A DNA stretch of 64,000 nucleotides from Pleomorphomonas sp. PLEO (GTDB lineage Bacteria; Pseudomonadota; Alphaproteobacteria; Rhizobiales; Pleomorphomonadaceae): the NCBI RefSeq assembly GCF_041320595.1, contig NZ_CP166625.1, positions 3,098,001 through 3,162,000 of the forward strand, in the 5' to 3' direction. The notes under the pieces were generated by a model. That model saw only the letters and a program-made list of their open reading frames with translations, was not told the origin of the DNA and made no database searches. The translations under genes and the position numbers were made by a program. Positions 33,960 to 44,563 of the stretch are shown here, piece by piece; positions within the stretch are counted from its first letter, which is position 1; each line of letters begins with the position of its first letter.

Positions 33960-34953
33960 TCTTGCTTTCGTCTGGGCCTTCCTGATCGCCTTTGCCGTCC
34001 TGGCCTACGTGGTGATGGACGGTTTCGATCTCGGGATCGGCATCCTCTTCCCGTTCTTTCGAGAAAAGCGTGACCGTGACACGATGATGAACACGGTTGC
34101 CCCGGTGTGGGACGGCAACGAGACCTGGTTGGTGCTGGGCGGCGGTGGCCTAATGGCGGTTTTCCCCCTTGCATACGCGACGGTTCTCACCGCGCTCTAT
34201 GTGCCGCTGATTGCCATGCTGCTGGGATTGATTTTCCGTGGTGTCGCCTTTGAATATCGCTGGCGCACCAAGCGTTGGTTGCCCGTCTGGGACTGGGGTT
34301 TTGCCATCGGGTCGCTGGTGGCGGCCTTTTCCCAGGGCATTGCGCTTGGCGCGCTGATCGAAGGCATTCGAGTGGCCAACCGCTCCTATGCCGGAGGTTG
34401 GTGGGATTGGCTGACGCCTTTTTCAGTGGCGACCGGTGTTTCCTTGGTCATCGGCTATGCGCTGCTGGGGGCGACCTGGCTGGTGATGAAGACCACGGAC
34501 GATCTTGCCGCCCGAGCTCGCAAGATCGCCCGGCCGGCGACTTATCTCACCCTTTTGGCCATGGGCGTTTTCAGCTTGTGGACGCCGCTGATCGGGACGC
34601 ACTATCTCGGCCGCTGGCTGAGCTTTCCGGCGGTGATTTTCAGCATTCTTGTGCCATTGCTCGTGTTGGCCTGCGTGGCCGTCATCATATCCGGCCTCAA
34701 CCGCCGTCAGGACAGTCCGCCATTTTTTGCTGCTCTGGGGCTGTTCGTTTTGGGTTTCTTGGGCATCGGCATCAGCTTCTATCCCTACATCGTCCCGCCG
34801 TCGCTCACCATTCAAGACGCGGCTGCGCCACACGCGAGTCTTGCCTTTCTATTGGTGGGAGCCTTGGTGCTGATCCCCATTATCCTAGCCTATACCGGTT
34901 ATGCTTACTGGGTTTTCCGCGGCAAGGTCCGGCCGGAGGAGGGCTACCATTGA
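33949..34953 (+). CDS. cydB: Cytochrome bd-type quinol oxidase subunit II (CydB/CioB)
   Basis: 334 residues, about eight to nine membrane helices. The N-terminus is typical: DLAFVWAFLIAFAVLAYVVM followed by DGFDLGIGILFPF and the conserved WDGNETWLVLGGGGLMAVFP. It forms the heterodimer with subunit I. The ATG at 33949 overlaps the end of cydA by 11 nt and has GGAGAG upstream. Its stop overlaps the start of a 37-residue accessory peptide gene as TGATG, so three polypeptides are made in a coupled way. Confidence 0.94.
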   Translation: MGIDLAFVWAFLIAFAVLAYVVMDGFDLGIGILFPFFREKRDRDTMMNTVAPVWDGNETWLVLGGGGLMAVFPLAYATVLTALYVPLIAMLLGLIFRGVAFEYRWRTKRWLPVWDWGFAIGSLVAAFSQGIALGALIEGIRVANRSYAGGWWDWLTPFSVATGVSLVIGYALLGATWLVMKTTDDLAARARKIARPATYLTLLAMGVFSLWTPLIGTHYLGRWLSFPAVIFSILVPLLVLACVAVIISGLNRRQDSPPFFAALGLFVLGFLGIGISFYPYIVPPSLTIQDAAAPHASLAFLLVGALVLIPIILAYTGYAYWVFRGKVRPEEGYH

Positions 34954-35066
34954 TGACGATCCGCCCGACGCTGGTGCGCCTTCTGTGGTTCCTCGGCTAC
35001 TGGCTGGCAGGGGTGGGAGTCGTCCTCGCCGTCTCAGCGGGACTGAGGTTCTGGTTGATGCCATAG
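34953..35066 (+). CDS. Small bd-oxidase accessory membrane peptide (DUF2474/CydX-like)
   Basis: Only 37 residues: a short basic N-terminus (MTIRPTLVRL), one membrane helix (LWFLGYWLAGVGVVLAVSAG) and a LRFWLMP end. The ATG overlaps the stop of cydB (TGATG). Single-helix peptides encoded directly after cydAB, such as CydX in Escherichia coli and DUF2474 proteins in Cio-type operons, bind subunit I and stabilise the oxidase. The sequence pattern W-x3-W followed by a long helix and RLWL-like end fits DUF2474. Confidence 0.78.
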   Translation: MTIRPTLVRLLWFLGYWLAGVGVVLAVSAGLRFWLMP

Positions 35067-35230
35067 CCTAACCCGAAACTCTACTGGGTCGGGCATCTAG
35101 CTTCGATTTCTGCGCTTCCGGCGCTCACGGACGTTAAGTCCGCTCCGCTCCGGTTCTCGAAACCATCGCCATCTGCCTCGCCCCAGCGAATTTCGCGTCA
35201 GCCTCTTTAGCTAGCCGCCTCGGCGGAAGG
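35067..35230. other. Convergent intergenic spacer with palindromes, possible dispersed element
   Basis: Between the accessory peptide gene and glgA. It holds the dyad CGGACGTTAAGTCCG near 35127-35141, next to CCGGCG/CGCTCCGG complementary blocks, and CCGCCTCGGCGG at about 35208. The composition looks like a structured intergenic element rather than a simple terminator. No second copy was noticed in this window. Confidence 0.3.
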
Positions 35231-36799
35231 TTAGGCGTGCCCGGGCATAGAGCCTGCGTGATCACGAATGAGCTGCCGGTAAAGCCGCGCATAACGCTCC
35301 GCGCTTCGTCCCCAGCCGAAATCCGTCCGCATGGCCTGCGTCTGCAACCGCCGCCAAGAGCGAGCATTCTCAAAGGTCGTCAGCGCGCGATCGATGGCGT
35401 TGTAAAGATCTTCCACCGAGCCGGGACGAAACTGAAAGCCTGTTGCCACGCCCGCGGTAATCGCTGCCTCGTTCGCATCGATCACCGTCTCCGCCAGCCC
35501 GCCGGTACGGGCGACGATCGGAATGGCGCCATACCTCAGGGCATAAAGCTGAGTGAGACCGCAGGGTTCGAAACGGGATGGCTGAATGACGATATCGCTT
35601 CCCGCATGCAGCAGATGCGCGGACTCTTCGCTGAAGCCGAGGTGCACCACAACGCGGCCGGAGTACTTTCGGGTCTGCTCGGCAAGGCCGTAGACGATGC
35701 TGGGATCTCCCTCGCCAATGACGATCAAGCGCGCGCCCCGGTCGATGATGCCGGGCAATACGGGGGCTAGAAGATCGATCCCCTTCTGCCAAGTCAGGCG
35801 GCTGATCACGCTGAGGATCGCTCCATCCCCCGGCGTAAGGCCGTAGACGCGCTCGACCGCCTCGCGGTTCGCCTGTCTCGCTTCGAGGCTCTCAAGGTCA
35901 TAGTTCGCGGCGATATGGGAATCTGTCAACGGATTCCAGATGTCTTCGTCGATGCCGTTGACGATGCCGGACAGGACCGATCGCCGGCTTTGCAACACGC
36001 CCGCCATACCCATCCCCTGTTCTTCCGTCAGAATTTCCCGGGCATAGGTTGGCGATACGGTCGTTACGGCGTCGCTCATTCGGATGCCGGCCTTCAAGAA
36101 ACTGATGTCGCCATAATACTCCAGAGCATTCATGTGAAAGAAATGGTCGGGAAGCCCTAGGGCCGGAAATATGCTGGCGGGAAACTGACCCTGGAAGGCC
36201 AGGTTGTGGATCGTGAGGACGATCGGAATATCGATGCCCGCCGCCCGCATGTAGGCGGCCGTAAGACCTGCCTGCCAGTCATGGAGGTGGACGACATCAG
36301 GCCGCCAGCCATCCACACCTTCGGCGGCGACGCGCGCGGCGGTCGCTGACAGGAGGGCAAAGCGCCGCCAGTTGTCGATGAAGTTCCTGCCCCGATCATC
36401 GAGATAGGGACCACCGAGCCGGTCGAACAGCGCCGGGCAGTCGGCCAGGAGCAACTCCAGTTCGTTGCAGTGGCCGGCCCATAAGGTGACCTCCTCGCCG
36501 AGTACGGACATTTGCCCGACGATCTCTCTGTTCGGGCAGTTGGCGAGCACGGCCGGGTAGGCCGGAACGAGTGTTCTCGCGCCGACGCCCTGAGACAACA
36601 GCGCCTTGGGTAGCGATCCGATGACGTCGGCGAGCCCGCCGGTCTTGATCACCGGAAAGGCTTCCGAGGCAACGGCCAGCACGGCCAGCGGTTCGAACCG
36701 CCTCACGATATGAACCTTGGCATGTGTGTCCGGTTCCATTCGGTCGGAGGCCTGTTCGTCGTCGCTGTCGAAGGGCGGGATTTCGAGTTTCCGGGTCAC
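35231..36799 (-). CDS. glgA: Glycogen synthase (ADP-glucose type)
   Basis: GT5 glycogen synthase, 522 residues from GTG 36799; ATG 36739 (502 residues) is an equally possible start, as neither has a clear ribosome-binding site. The ADP-glucose binding motif is VIKTGGLADVIGSLP near the N-terminus. HDWQAGL, LTIHNLAFQG and SRLTWQKG follow, with the catalytic Glu in QPSRFEPCGLTQLYALRYG. It elongates glycogen in the cytosol. Other glg genes are not in the window, so this is a lone copy. An EcfG/RpoE2-like promoter element is at 36851-36877. Confidence 0.93.
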   Translation of the reverse strand: MTRKLEIPPFDSDDEQASDRMEPDTHAKVHIVRRFEPLAVLAVASEAFPVIKTGGLADVIGSLPKALLSQGVGARTLVPAYPAVLANCPNREIVGQMSVLGEEVTLWAGHCNELELLLADCPALFDRLGGPYLDDRGRNFIDNWRRFALLSATAARVAAEGVDGWRPDVVHLHDWQAGLTAAYMRAAGIDIPIVLTIHNLAFQGQFPASIFPALGLPDHFFHMNALEYYGDISFLKAGIRMSDAVTTVSPTYAREILTEEQGMGMAGVLQSRRSVLSGIVNGIDEDIWNPLTDSHIAANYDLESLEARQANREAVERVYGLTPGDGAILSVISRLTWQKGIDLLAPVLPGIIDRGARLIVIGEGDPSIVYGLAEQTRKYSGRVVVHLGFSEESAHLLHAGSDIVIQPSRFEPCGLTQLYALRYGAIPIVARTGGLAETVIDANEAAITAGVATGFQFRPGSVEDLYNAIDRALTTFENARSWRRLQTQAMRTDFGWGRSAERYARLYRQLIRDHAGSMPGHA

Positions 36800-37192
36800 G
36801 GGTGCGCCAACCTATTCTGCCGGACGACGATCCGACATCTCACATGGTTTGGAACCAAACCGTCATGCATTGGTTCCCCGAAAAGAGAGAACGCACGCTA
36901 GGAGCACAATCGTTTGACGACACGGTTCGATCCGCGAATGGACGCACCCGTAGGCTCGTCAATCGACGCTGCGCCGGAAATCAAAACAGACCCGACGGTG
37001 AACTGAGACGCTGGGAGTGGCGATGGCCGAAGGCGATACAACCGAGAGCTACGCGGCCGACGCACATCATACTCCATTGAGTCCTTTATCGGAAGGCGGC
37101 TGAGCTAGTGAACGACTGAAACACCATCAATTCTGTTGCAAAGAGAACTACAACTTTAGGTATAATTGACGTTATTACCGGGAGACAAACGA
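36800..37192. other. Divergent intergenic region, 393 bp
   Basis: Between glgA (minus) and an SDR gene (plus). No gene is supported; open frames have no ribosome-binding sites. It contains the symmetrical stress-promoter element at 36851-36877 and ends with GGGAG 8 nt before the SDR start. Confidence 0.5.
36851..36877. promoter_or_regulatory. Symmetrical EcfG/RpoE2-like promoter element, possibly bidirectional
   Basis: On the plus strand GGAAC (36851-36855) is followed after 16 nt by GGTT (36872-36875). On the minus strand GGAAC (36877-36873) is followed after 16 nt by GGTT (36856-36853). Both fit GGAAC-N18-TT. The minus-strand version lies about 55 nt upstream of glgA; the plus-strand one is ~315 nt upstream of the SDR gene. 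Confidence 0.45.
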
Positions 37193-37972
37193 ATGTCGAC
37201 TGCAAAAGTTGCTTTGGTTACAGGCGCGGGATCTGGCATAGGACGGGCCTCAGCCATCGAATTGGCTCGGAGCGGCTTTGCCGTGGGGCTGCTGGGGCGC
37301 ACGCCATCGGAACTCGAGGAGGTGGCGAAACTGCTGCGCGATTCTGGTGCTGACGTTGAGAGGCTCGACGCCGACATTTCCCAAGAGGACCAAATGAGCG
37401 CGGCGGTTTCAAAGCTCATGGATCGCTTCGGACGGTTGGACGCGGTGGTTGCCAATGCCAGCATCAACGGCACCTGGGCACCGATCGAGGACATCAAGGC
37501 CGAGGAGTGGGATCAGACGATCGCCATCAATCTGCGCGGCACCTACCTGACTTTGCGATTTACTGTGCCCCACCTCAAGAACGGGGACGGCGGCTCCATC
37601 GTTGTCGTCTCCTCGATCAACGGGACGCGAACGTTCACCTCTCCCGGCGCCACCGCCTATTCGGCCACCAAGGCGGCCCAACTTGCGATGGTGCAGCAAC
37701 TGGCGCTGGAGCTGGGGCGTCATCGCATCCGGGTCAATGCCGTCTGTCCAGGGGCGATCGAGACCAACATCGATGACAGCACGACGGTTCGTGCCGAGGA
37801 AGAGACCGTCATTCCAGTTGTGTGGCCGGAAGGGCAAGTGCCCCTGACGGGCGGCCAGCCGGGGCGGGCGGAAGACGTTGCCCATCTCATCGCCTTCCTG
37901 GTGAGCGATGCGTCGTCCCATATCACCGGCACGCCCATCTGGATCGACGGCGGCCAGGGATTGCTGCGTTGA
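37193..37972 (+). CDS. Short-chain dehydrogenase/reductase (SDR)
   Basis: 259 residues from ATG 37193 (GGGAG 8 nt upstream). It shows the cofactor motif TGAGSGIGRA, VANASING at the NNAG position, the catalytic Ser in VVSSINGTRTF, and YSATKAA with Tyr and Lys. PGAIETNI and the C-terminal ITGTPIWIDGGQGLLR are typical of classical tetrameric SDRs. It is an NAD(P)-dependent oxidoreductase with unknown substrate. It converges on ptsN with 7 bp between stops. The upstream element at 36851 may place it under general-stress control. Confidence 0.9.
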   Translation: MSTAKVALVTGAGSGIGRASAIELARSGFAVGLLGRTPSELEEVAKLLRDSGADVERLDADISQEDQMSAAVSKLMDRFGRLDAVVANASINGTWAPIEDIKAEEWDQTIAINLRGTYLTLRFTVPHLKNGDGGSIVVVSSINGTRTFTSPGATAYSATKAAQLAMVQQLALELGRHRIRVNAVCPGAIETNIDDSTTVRAEEETVIPVVWPEGQVPLTGGQPGRAEDVAHLIAFLVSDASSHITGTPIWIDGGQGLLR

Positions 37973-37979
37973 CGACCGA

Positions 37980-38438
37980 TCAGTTGGTCGTGCCGGCGAG
38001 TAATTTATGAAGAGCGGCCGATGATGGCGTCTGGCGGACCGCGTTCAACCAAGGCTCCGAACGTGCGCTCCGTGCGATACAGGCAAGAATGTTCAGATGG
38101 GACGCTCCCCTCTGTGCCGGGGAAAGTGCCATGAAGACGATATCGACGGGCATGTCGTCGATGGCCTCGAAGTCGATGGGGTGCGTCAAGCGGACCAGAA
38201 GAACGAGCGGAGTCATCAGTTCCGGAGCATTGGCGTGAGGAATGGCGACGCCGTTTCCCATGCCGGTTGAGCCGAGACGCTCGCGGTTGACCAACAACCC
38301 GAGGATTGCATTGGAGTCCACCCCTGTCCGCTCCGAGGCCATACCGGCTAAAACACGCAGAAGCTCCGCCTTGGAGGCTACGGCGCAATCGACGAGCACG
38401 TCTCGCGGCTCGATCAAGTCGACGAGTTCCATAGTCAT
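37980..38438 (-). CDS. ptsN: PTS EIIA-Ntr regulatory protein
   Basis: 152 residues of the PTS EIIA type 2 fold. The phosphorylated His is H68 in RERLGSTGMGNGVAIPHA, the hallmark of nitrogen-PTS EIIA proteins. It is a cytosolic phosphocarrier; it takes phosphate from NPr and regulates partners. In Escherichia coli unphosphorylated EIIA-Ntr binds and stimulates the KdpD kinase. Here the gene lies 21 bp behind kdpE on the same strand, so it is probably the last gene of the kdp operon and a dedicated partner. A second, rpoN-linked ptsN may exist elsewhere in the genome. Confidence 0.88.
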   Translation of the reverse strand: MTMELVDLIEPRDVLVDCAVASKAELLRVLAGMASERTGVDSNAILGLLVNRERLGSTGMGNGVAIPHANAPELMTPLVLLVRLTHPIDFEAIDDMPVDIVFMALSPAQRGASHLNILACIARSARSEPWLNAVRQTPSSAALHKLLAGTTN

Positions 38439-38459
38439 TCCATTTCAACAATTTGGTGT

Positions 38460-39152
38460 TCAGTCCGCTACGCGAAGTCGGTACCCGACTCCCGTTTCGG
38501 TGAGGATGTATTGGGGCTGATCGGGGCTCTTCTCGATCTTCTGCCGGAGTTGCCGGACATAGACGCGCAGATACTGTACGTCCGCCGATCCAGCCCACAC
38601 CTGCCGAAGAATATGCTGATGCGTCAGCACCTTGCCGGCATGCTGAACCATGAGGCGGAGAATGTCGTACTCCTTGGGGGAAAGGCTCACTTCCTGGCCC
38701 GCCACTTTGACGAGGCGCTTGACGAGGTCGACCGAAAGATCCCCGACCTGGAAGACCGGGCGCTCGCCCTGCTGCTGAAGACGATGACGCAGGGCGACGC
38801 GTATGCGAGCCGCCAGTTCGGCGACGCCGAAGGGTTTGGTCACGTAATCGTCGGCACCGAGTTCGAGCGCCTTGACGATGCCAGCCTCATCGGTGCGGCT
38901 CGACAGGACGAGGATCGGCAGCTCAAGACCGGAGGCGCGCCAGTTGGCGAGCAGGTCGTGGCCCTGAATGTCGGGCAATCCAAGGTCCAGGATGATCACA
39001 TCAGGCTTGTCTTCCTTGAGGCTGGCCGAGGCCTCGCGGGCGTCGGCGGCTTCGAGGATGGAATAGCCCTCGTTTGTCAGCCCGACTCTCAGCAGCCGAC
39101 GGATCGGTGCCTCGTCATCGACGACCAATATCTTGACCGCTGGCGCTGTCAT
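38460..39152 (-). CDS. kdpE: KdpE response regulator
   Basis: 230 residues from ATG 39152, which overlaps the kdpD stop as ATGA. The receiver domain has VVDDE, the phospho-acceptor Asp in VIILDLGLPDIQG, SS in LVLSSRTDE and the Lys in YVTKPFG. The OmpR-type winged helix contains LSPKEYDILRLMVQHAGKV, TH-QHILRQVW, the KdpE-typical YLRVYVRQLRQKIE and the GVGYRL end. Phosphorylated by KdpD, it activates the kdp operon under potassium limitation. Its operator would lie upstream of 46477 but was not identified. Confidence 0.95.
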   Translation of the reverse strand: MTAPAVKILVVDDEAPIRRLLRVGLTNEGYSILEAADAREASASLKEDKPDVIILDLGLPDIQGHDLLANWRASGLELPILVLSSRTDEAGIVKALELGADDYVTKPFGVAELAARIRVALRHRLQQQGERPVFQVGDLSVDLVKRLVKVAGQEVSLSPKEYDILRLMVQHAGKVLTHQHILRQVWAGSADVQYLRVYVRQLRQKIEKSPDQPQYILTETGVGYRLRVAD

Positions 39153-41857
39153 GACGGCTCTTTCAGTGACTCTGTTTGTGGCGGAATGGGAAGGCGGATC
39201 GTGAAAATGGCACCAGAGCGATCTGATCGGTTTGTCGCGGCGATCGTGCCACCCATCGCTTCGATGAAGCCGCGACAAATGGCCAGCCCCAGACCTGTGC
39301 CTGCTGGAACGTGGTCTATTTTTCGGACGCGATAAAAGCTGTCGAAGATCCGTTCGAGATCCTCTTGCGGGATGCCGGGACCTTCGTCGACGAGACGCAA
39401 TACCGCATGGCCGGCGTCCCGCCACCCTTGGATGGCGATGGTGGACGCTGGTGGCGCGTATTTTGCCGCGTTGTCGAGCAGATTGAAGATGACCTGCTCG
39501 AAAAGCACAGCGTCGACCCTGAGCATTGGTAGGTCGGCAGGCAATGACACGTCGATCTGGTGGCGAGCCAGAAGCCTGCCGGCGCGCCGGAGGGCACTGC
39601 CAATGATATCGCCGGGAAAATGCAACGAGGCGTTCGGATGCATCGCACCCGATTCCAGTCGTGTCATATCAAGCAGATTGCCGATGAAACGGTGCAGGCG
39701 CTCGGATTCCTCAATGACGGTCGACACAAGCTCAGCCCGGTCGGCGTCCGGCAGTGAGGCGGCATAGTCTTTGAGCGTGCCGGCGGCTCCGAGAATGCTG
39801 GCGAGTGGTGTCTTCAGGTCGTGGGAGATCGACGACAGCAGAGCCGTTCTCAATCTGTCGGCCTCAGCGGCGAGTTTGGCCGCCTCGACATCGGCGACGA
39901 GCTGGATACGCTCGATGGCGACGGCGGCTTGGTCGGCGAGGGCGCCGAACAGACGCTGCTCTTCAGGCGTCAGCAACGGGCCTGGCTTGTCGTTGTCGAG
40001 ACCGATCACACCGATCGGTGTCCGTCCTGTCTTCAGCGGCATGTAGAGGCGCTTGGCGCCCGGCAGGGTATCGGCGCCGCGACCGGCGGCCTGTTCATGC
40101 TCCCATGCCCAGCGGGCGGCGGCAATATCGGCATCGACCAAGGTGTCATCGGGCGGGTAGCCGACCCTGACGGCGAGGGTATTGCTCTCCGGCATCAGGA
40201 TCACCACCCGCACGCGCAGCATGGCTGCGATCTGGTAGGCCGTCGCCCAGAGTACGTCGTCAAGCGTGCCCGTGCCGGCGAGCTTGCGCGAGAATTGGTA
40301 CAGATCGTCGGTCATTCGCGCCCGCTGGCGAGCAGTTGAGGCTTGCCGGTGCAGACGGGCGGCAAGATTGCTGGCAGTGACAGCGACGATGAGAAAGACC
40401 ACCAAGGCGACCACGCTTTCAGGGTCGCGAATGGTCAGGGTGTAGCGTGGCTCAAGGAAGAAGAAATTGAAGGCGAGGGCGCTGGCGACGCAGGCATAGA
40501 GTGCCGGCCACAATCCGGAGGTGATGGCCGATGCCAGCACCGATACCAGAAAGACCAGAGCGAGGTTGCGCACGTCGAGGAACCGATCGAGTGCCCCGCT
40601 GAGCGCCAGCGTAGCGGCCACATAGAGCGTGGAAACCGCATAGGGCTTGATGTTGATCGTGGTCGCGGGGGATGCCGTACGAACGCCTTTTGTCGGGGCG
40701 ATTGTCGGCTCCGCTCCCGATATGACGTGAATGCTGATATCGCCGGAGTGGCGGATCAATTCGTGCGAGACCGAGCCGTCGATCAGCTCCCGCCAGCGTC
40801 CCTTGTGGGGTTTGCCGACAATGATGTGGGTGAAGTTGTTAGCTTTGGCGTAGCGGAGGATGTCGCGCGCCATATCCTGACCGGGGATGGTAACCGCCTC
40901 TCCTCCGAGCTGTTCGGCAAGGCGCAGATGATCGGCCAGGCGATCCTTGCCCGCCTCTGTCAAAGCTACCGAGCGGGTCGTTTCGATATGGATTGCCGCC
41001 CAAGGCGCCTTGAGACGGTCGGCCTGTCGTCGCGCATAGCGAACCAGGGCCGCCGAGCGCGGTTGCTCGTCGATGCATACCAGTACACGCTCGCCGGCTT
41101 CCCAAGGACCGGCGATGGCATGGGCCTGCATATGGCTGACGAGTTGGTCGTCGACGCGCTGCGCCGTGCGCCGCAACGCCAGCTCGCGCAAGGCGGTGAG
41201 ATTGCCTGGCGAGAAATAGTTGGCCGTCGCCCGTGTCGCCGTCTTTGGCAGGTAGACTTTTCCTTCGTGAAGTCGCTTGATCAGATCATCGGGTGTGAGG
41301 TCGATGATTTCAATGTCGTCGGCCCTGTCGATGATCGAGTCCGGCACTGTCTCGCGGACTCGAATACGGGTGATGCGGGCTACGATGTCGTTGAGGCTTT
41401 CGACGTGCTGAATGTTCAGCGTCGAGTAGACATCGATGCCGCGGCTGAGCAGTTCCTCTACGTCGAGATAACGCTTGGGATGGCGACTGCCTTCAACATT
41501 GCTGTGAGCGAGTTCGTCCACCAGAACAAGGTCGGGCCTGCGGGCGATGATGGCGTCGAGGTCCATCTCATCCAACTGACGCCCCCGATAGGCGAGGCTG
41601 AGACGGGGAATGATCTCGAACCCGTCCAGCAGCGCCTCCGTTTCAGGTCGCCCGTGCGTTTCGACCACGCCGATGACGACGTCCGTCCCGTCGGCGCGGC
41701 GGGCGCGACCAGCCGTCAACATCTCATAGGTCTTGCCGACGCCGGGCGCCGCGCCGAGGAAGATTTTCAGGCGGCCACGGTTCTCCCGCTCTGCGCTTTC
41801 GAGCAAAGCGTCGGGAGAGGGCCTGTCGTCGGCATTCCGATCGTCCTGAAGCGGCAT
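39149..41857 (-). CDS. kdpD: KdpD potassium-responsive sensor histidine kinase
   Basis: 902 residues from ATG 41857 (GAGGA just upstream); an in-frame ATG at 41938 would overlap kdpC. The N-terminal KdpD domain has the Walker A LGAAPGVGKTYEML and the DELAHSNVEGSRH region. A universal-stress-like domain (VLVCIDEQPRSAALVRYARR), four close membrane helices (SALAFNFFFLEP region), a GAF domain and HisKA with SSISHDLKTPL follow. The ATPase domain has NLLDNAAKYAPP, DEGPGIP and GTGLGLAICRGF. It is complete and of usual length. It senses K+ and turgor and phosphorylates KdpE. Confidence 0.96.
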   Translation of the reverse strand: MPLQDDRNADDRPSPDALLESAERENRGRLKIFLGAAPGVGKTYEMLTAGRARRADGTDVVIGVVETHGRPETEALLDGFEIIPRLSLAYRGRQLDEMDLDAIIARRPDLVLVDELAHSNVEGSRHPKRYLDVEELLSRGIDVYSTLNIQHVESLNDIVARITRIRVRETVPDSIIDRADDIEIIDLTPDDLIKRLHEGKVYLPKTATRATANYFSPGNLTALRELALRRTAQRVDDQLVSHMQAHAIAGPWEAGERVLVCIDEQPRSAALVRYARRQADRLKAPWAAIHIETTRSVALTEAGKDRLADHLRLAEQLGGEAVTIPGQDMARDILRYAKANNFTHIIVGKPHKGRWRELIDGSVSHELIRHSGDISIHVISGAEPTIAPTKGVRTASPATTINIKPYAVSTLYVAATLALSGALDRFLDVRNLALVFLVSVLASAITSGLWPALYACVASALAFNFFFLEPRYTLTIRDPESVVALVVFLIVAVTASNLAARLHRQASTARQRARMTDDLYQFSRKLAGTGTLDDVLWATAYQIAAMLRVRVVILMPESNTLAVRVGYPPDDTLVDADIAAARWAWEHEQAAGRGADTLPGAKRLYMPLKTGRTPIGVIGLDNDKPGPLLTPEEQRLFGALADQAAVAIERIQLVADVEAAKLAAEADRLRTALLSSISHDLKTPLASILGAAGTLKDYAASLPDADRAELVSTVIEESERLHRFIGNLLDMTRLESGAMHPNASLHFPGDIIGSALRRAGRLLARHQIDVSLPADLPMLRVDAVLFEQVIFNLLDNAAKYAPPASTIAIQGWRDAGHAVLRLVDEGPGIPQEDLERIFDSFYRVRKIDHVPAGTGLGLAICRGFIEAMGGTIAATNRSDRSGAIFTIRLPIPPQTESLKEPS

Positions 41858-41909
41858 GTCGTCCTCGTCTAGCGGGTCGGGGCCGCAAACCGGCCCCGAC
41901 TGGATTCGA

Positions 41910-42479
41910 TCACTTCTTCTGCAAGCCGTCGAGCGCAAGGTTGAGTTTCAGCACGTTGACGGTTGGCTCGCCCATGAAACCCAGTTCGCGCCCCGCAATC
42001 TGACTATCTACCAGCGTTTTGATCGAGGCCGGATCCATGGACCGTGCCTTGGCCAAGCGCGGGATCTGGAAATAGGCAGCCTCTGGCGAGATATGCGGAT
42101 CGAGACCGCTGCCGGAGGTGGTGACGAGGTCTATCGGTACCGATGCGCCGGGATTTTCGCTTTTCAGCTTTTCCGCGTCGGCACGGATGCGGTCGATCAG
42201 CTTCGGGTTGGCAGGGCCGAGGTTGGATCCGCTCGAACTCGATGCGTCATATCCGTTTCCGGCGGCCGAGGGGCGTCCGTGGAAATAGCCATCGCTTGTA
42301 AAGGCCTGCCCGATGAGTTCCGAGCCGACGACGACTCCGTTTCGTTCGATCAGGCTACCGGCCGCCTGGTGAGGGAAGATCGCCTGAGCGATGCCTGTCA
42401 TGGCGAGCGGGTAGGCGACACCGGTCAAGGCCGCCATGGCGAGAAGAGTGACCGCAGCCGGCCGTAGTTGTTTCAACAT
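41910..42479 (-). CDS. kdpC: KdpC subunit of the potassium-transporting P-type ATPase
   Basis: 189 residues. A single N-terminal membrane helix ([20 protein letters not shown]) is followed by a periplasmic domain with [19 protein letters not shown], the conserved [27 protein letters not shown] and the C-terminal [11 protein letters not shown]. It assembles KdpA with KdpB and raises K+ affinity. The gene lies 12 bp after kdpB and 52 bp before kdpD, so the operon is continuous. Confidence 0.96.
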   Translation of the reverse strand: MLKQLRPAAVTLLAMAALTGVAYPLAMTGIAQAIFPHQAAGSLIERNGVVVGSELIGQAFTSDGYFHGRPSAAGNGYDASSSSGSNLGPANPKLIDRIRADAEKLKSENPGASVPIDLVTTSGSGLDPHISPEAAYFQIPRLAKARSMDPASIKTLVDSQIAGRELGFMGEPTVNVLKLNLALDGLQKK

Positions 42480-42491
42480 CTCAGGTTTCCT

Positions 42492-44537
<2,046 letters not shown>

Positions 44538-44563
44538 GGGAAACTCCTTGGCCCTCGGGCGGC

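Noticed and set aside
36724-37080. 118-codon plus-strand frame before the SDR gene
   Set aside because: Overlaps the glgA start region, has Arg-rich composition and no ribosome-binding site.
40343-41872. 509-codon plus-strand open frame
   Set aside because: It lies wholly antisense to kdpD, which has all family motifs; high-GC antisense frames of this length are common in such DNA.
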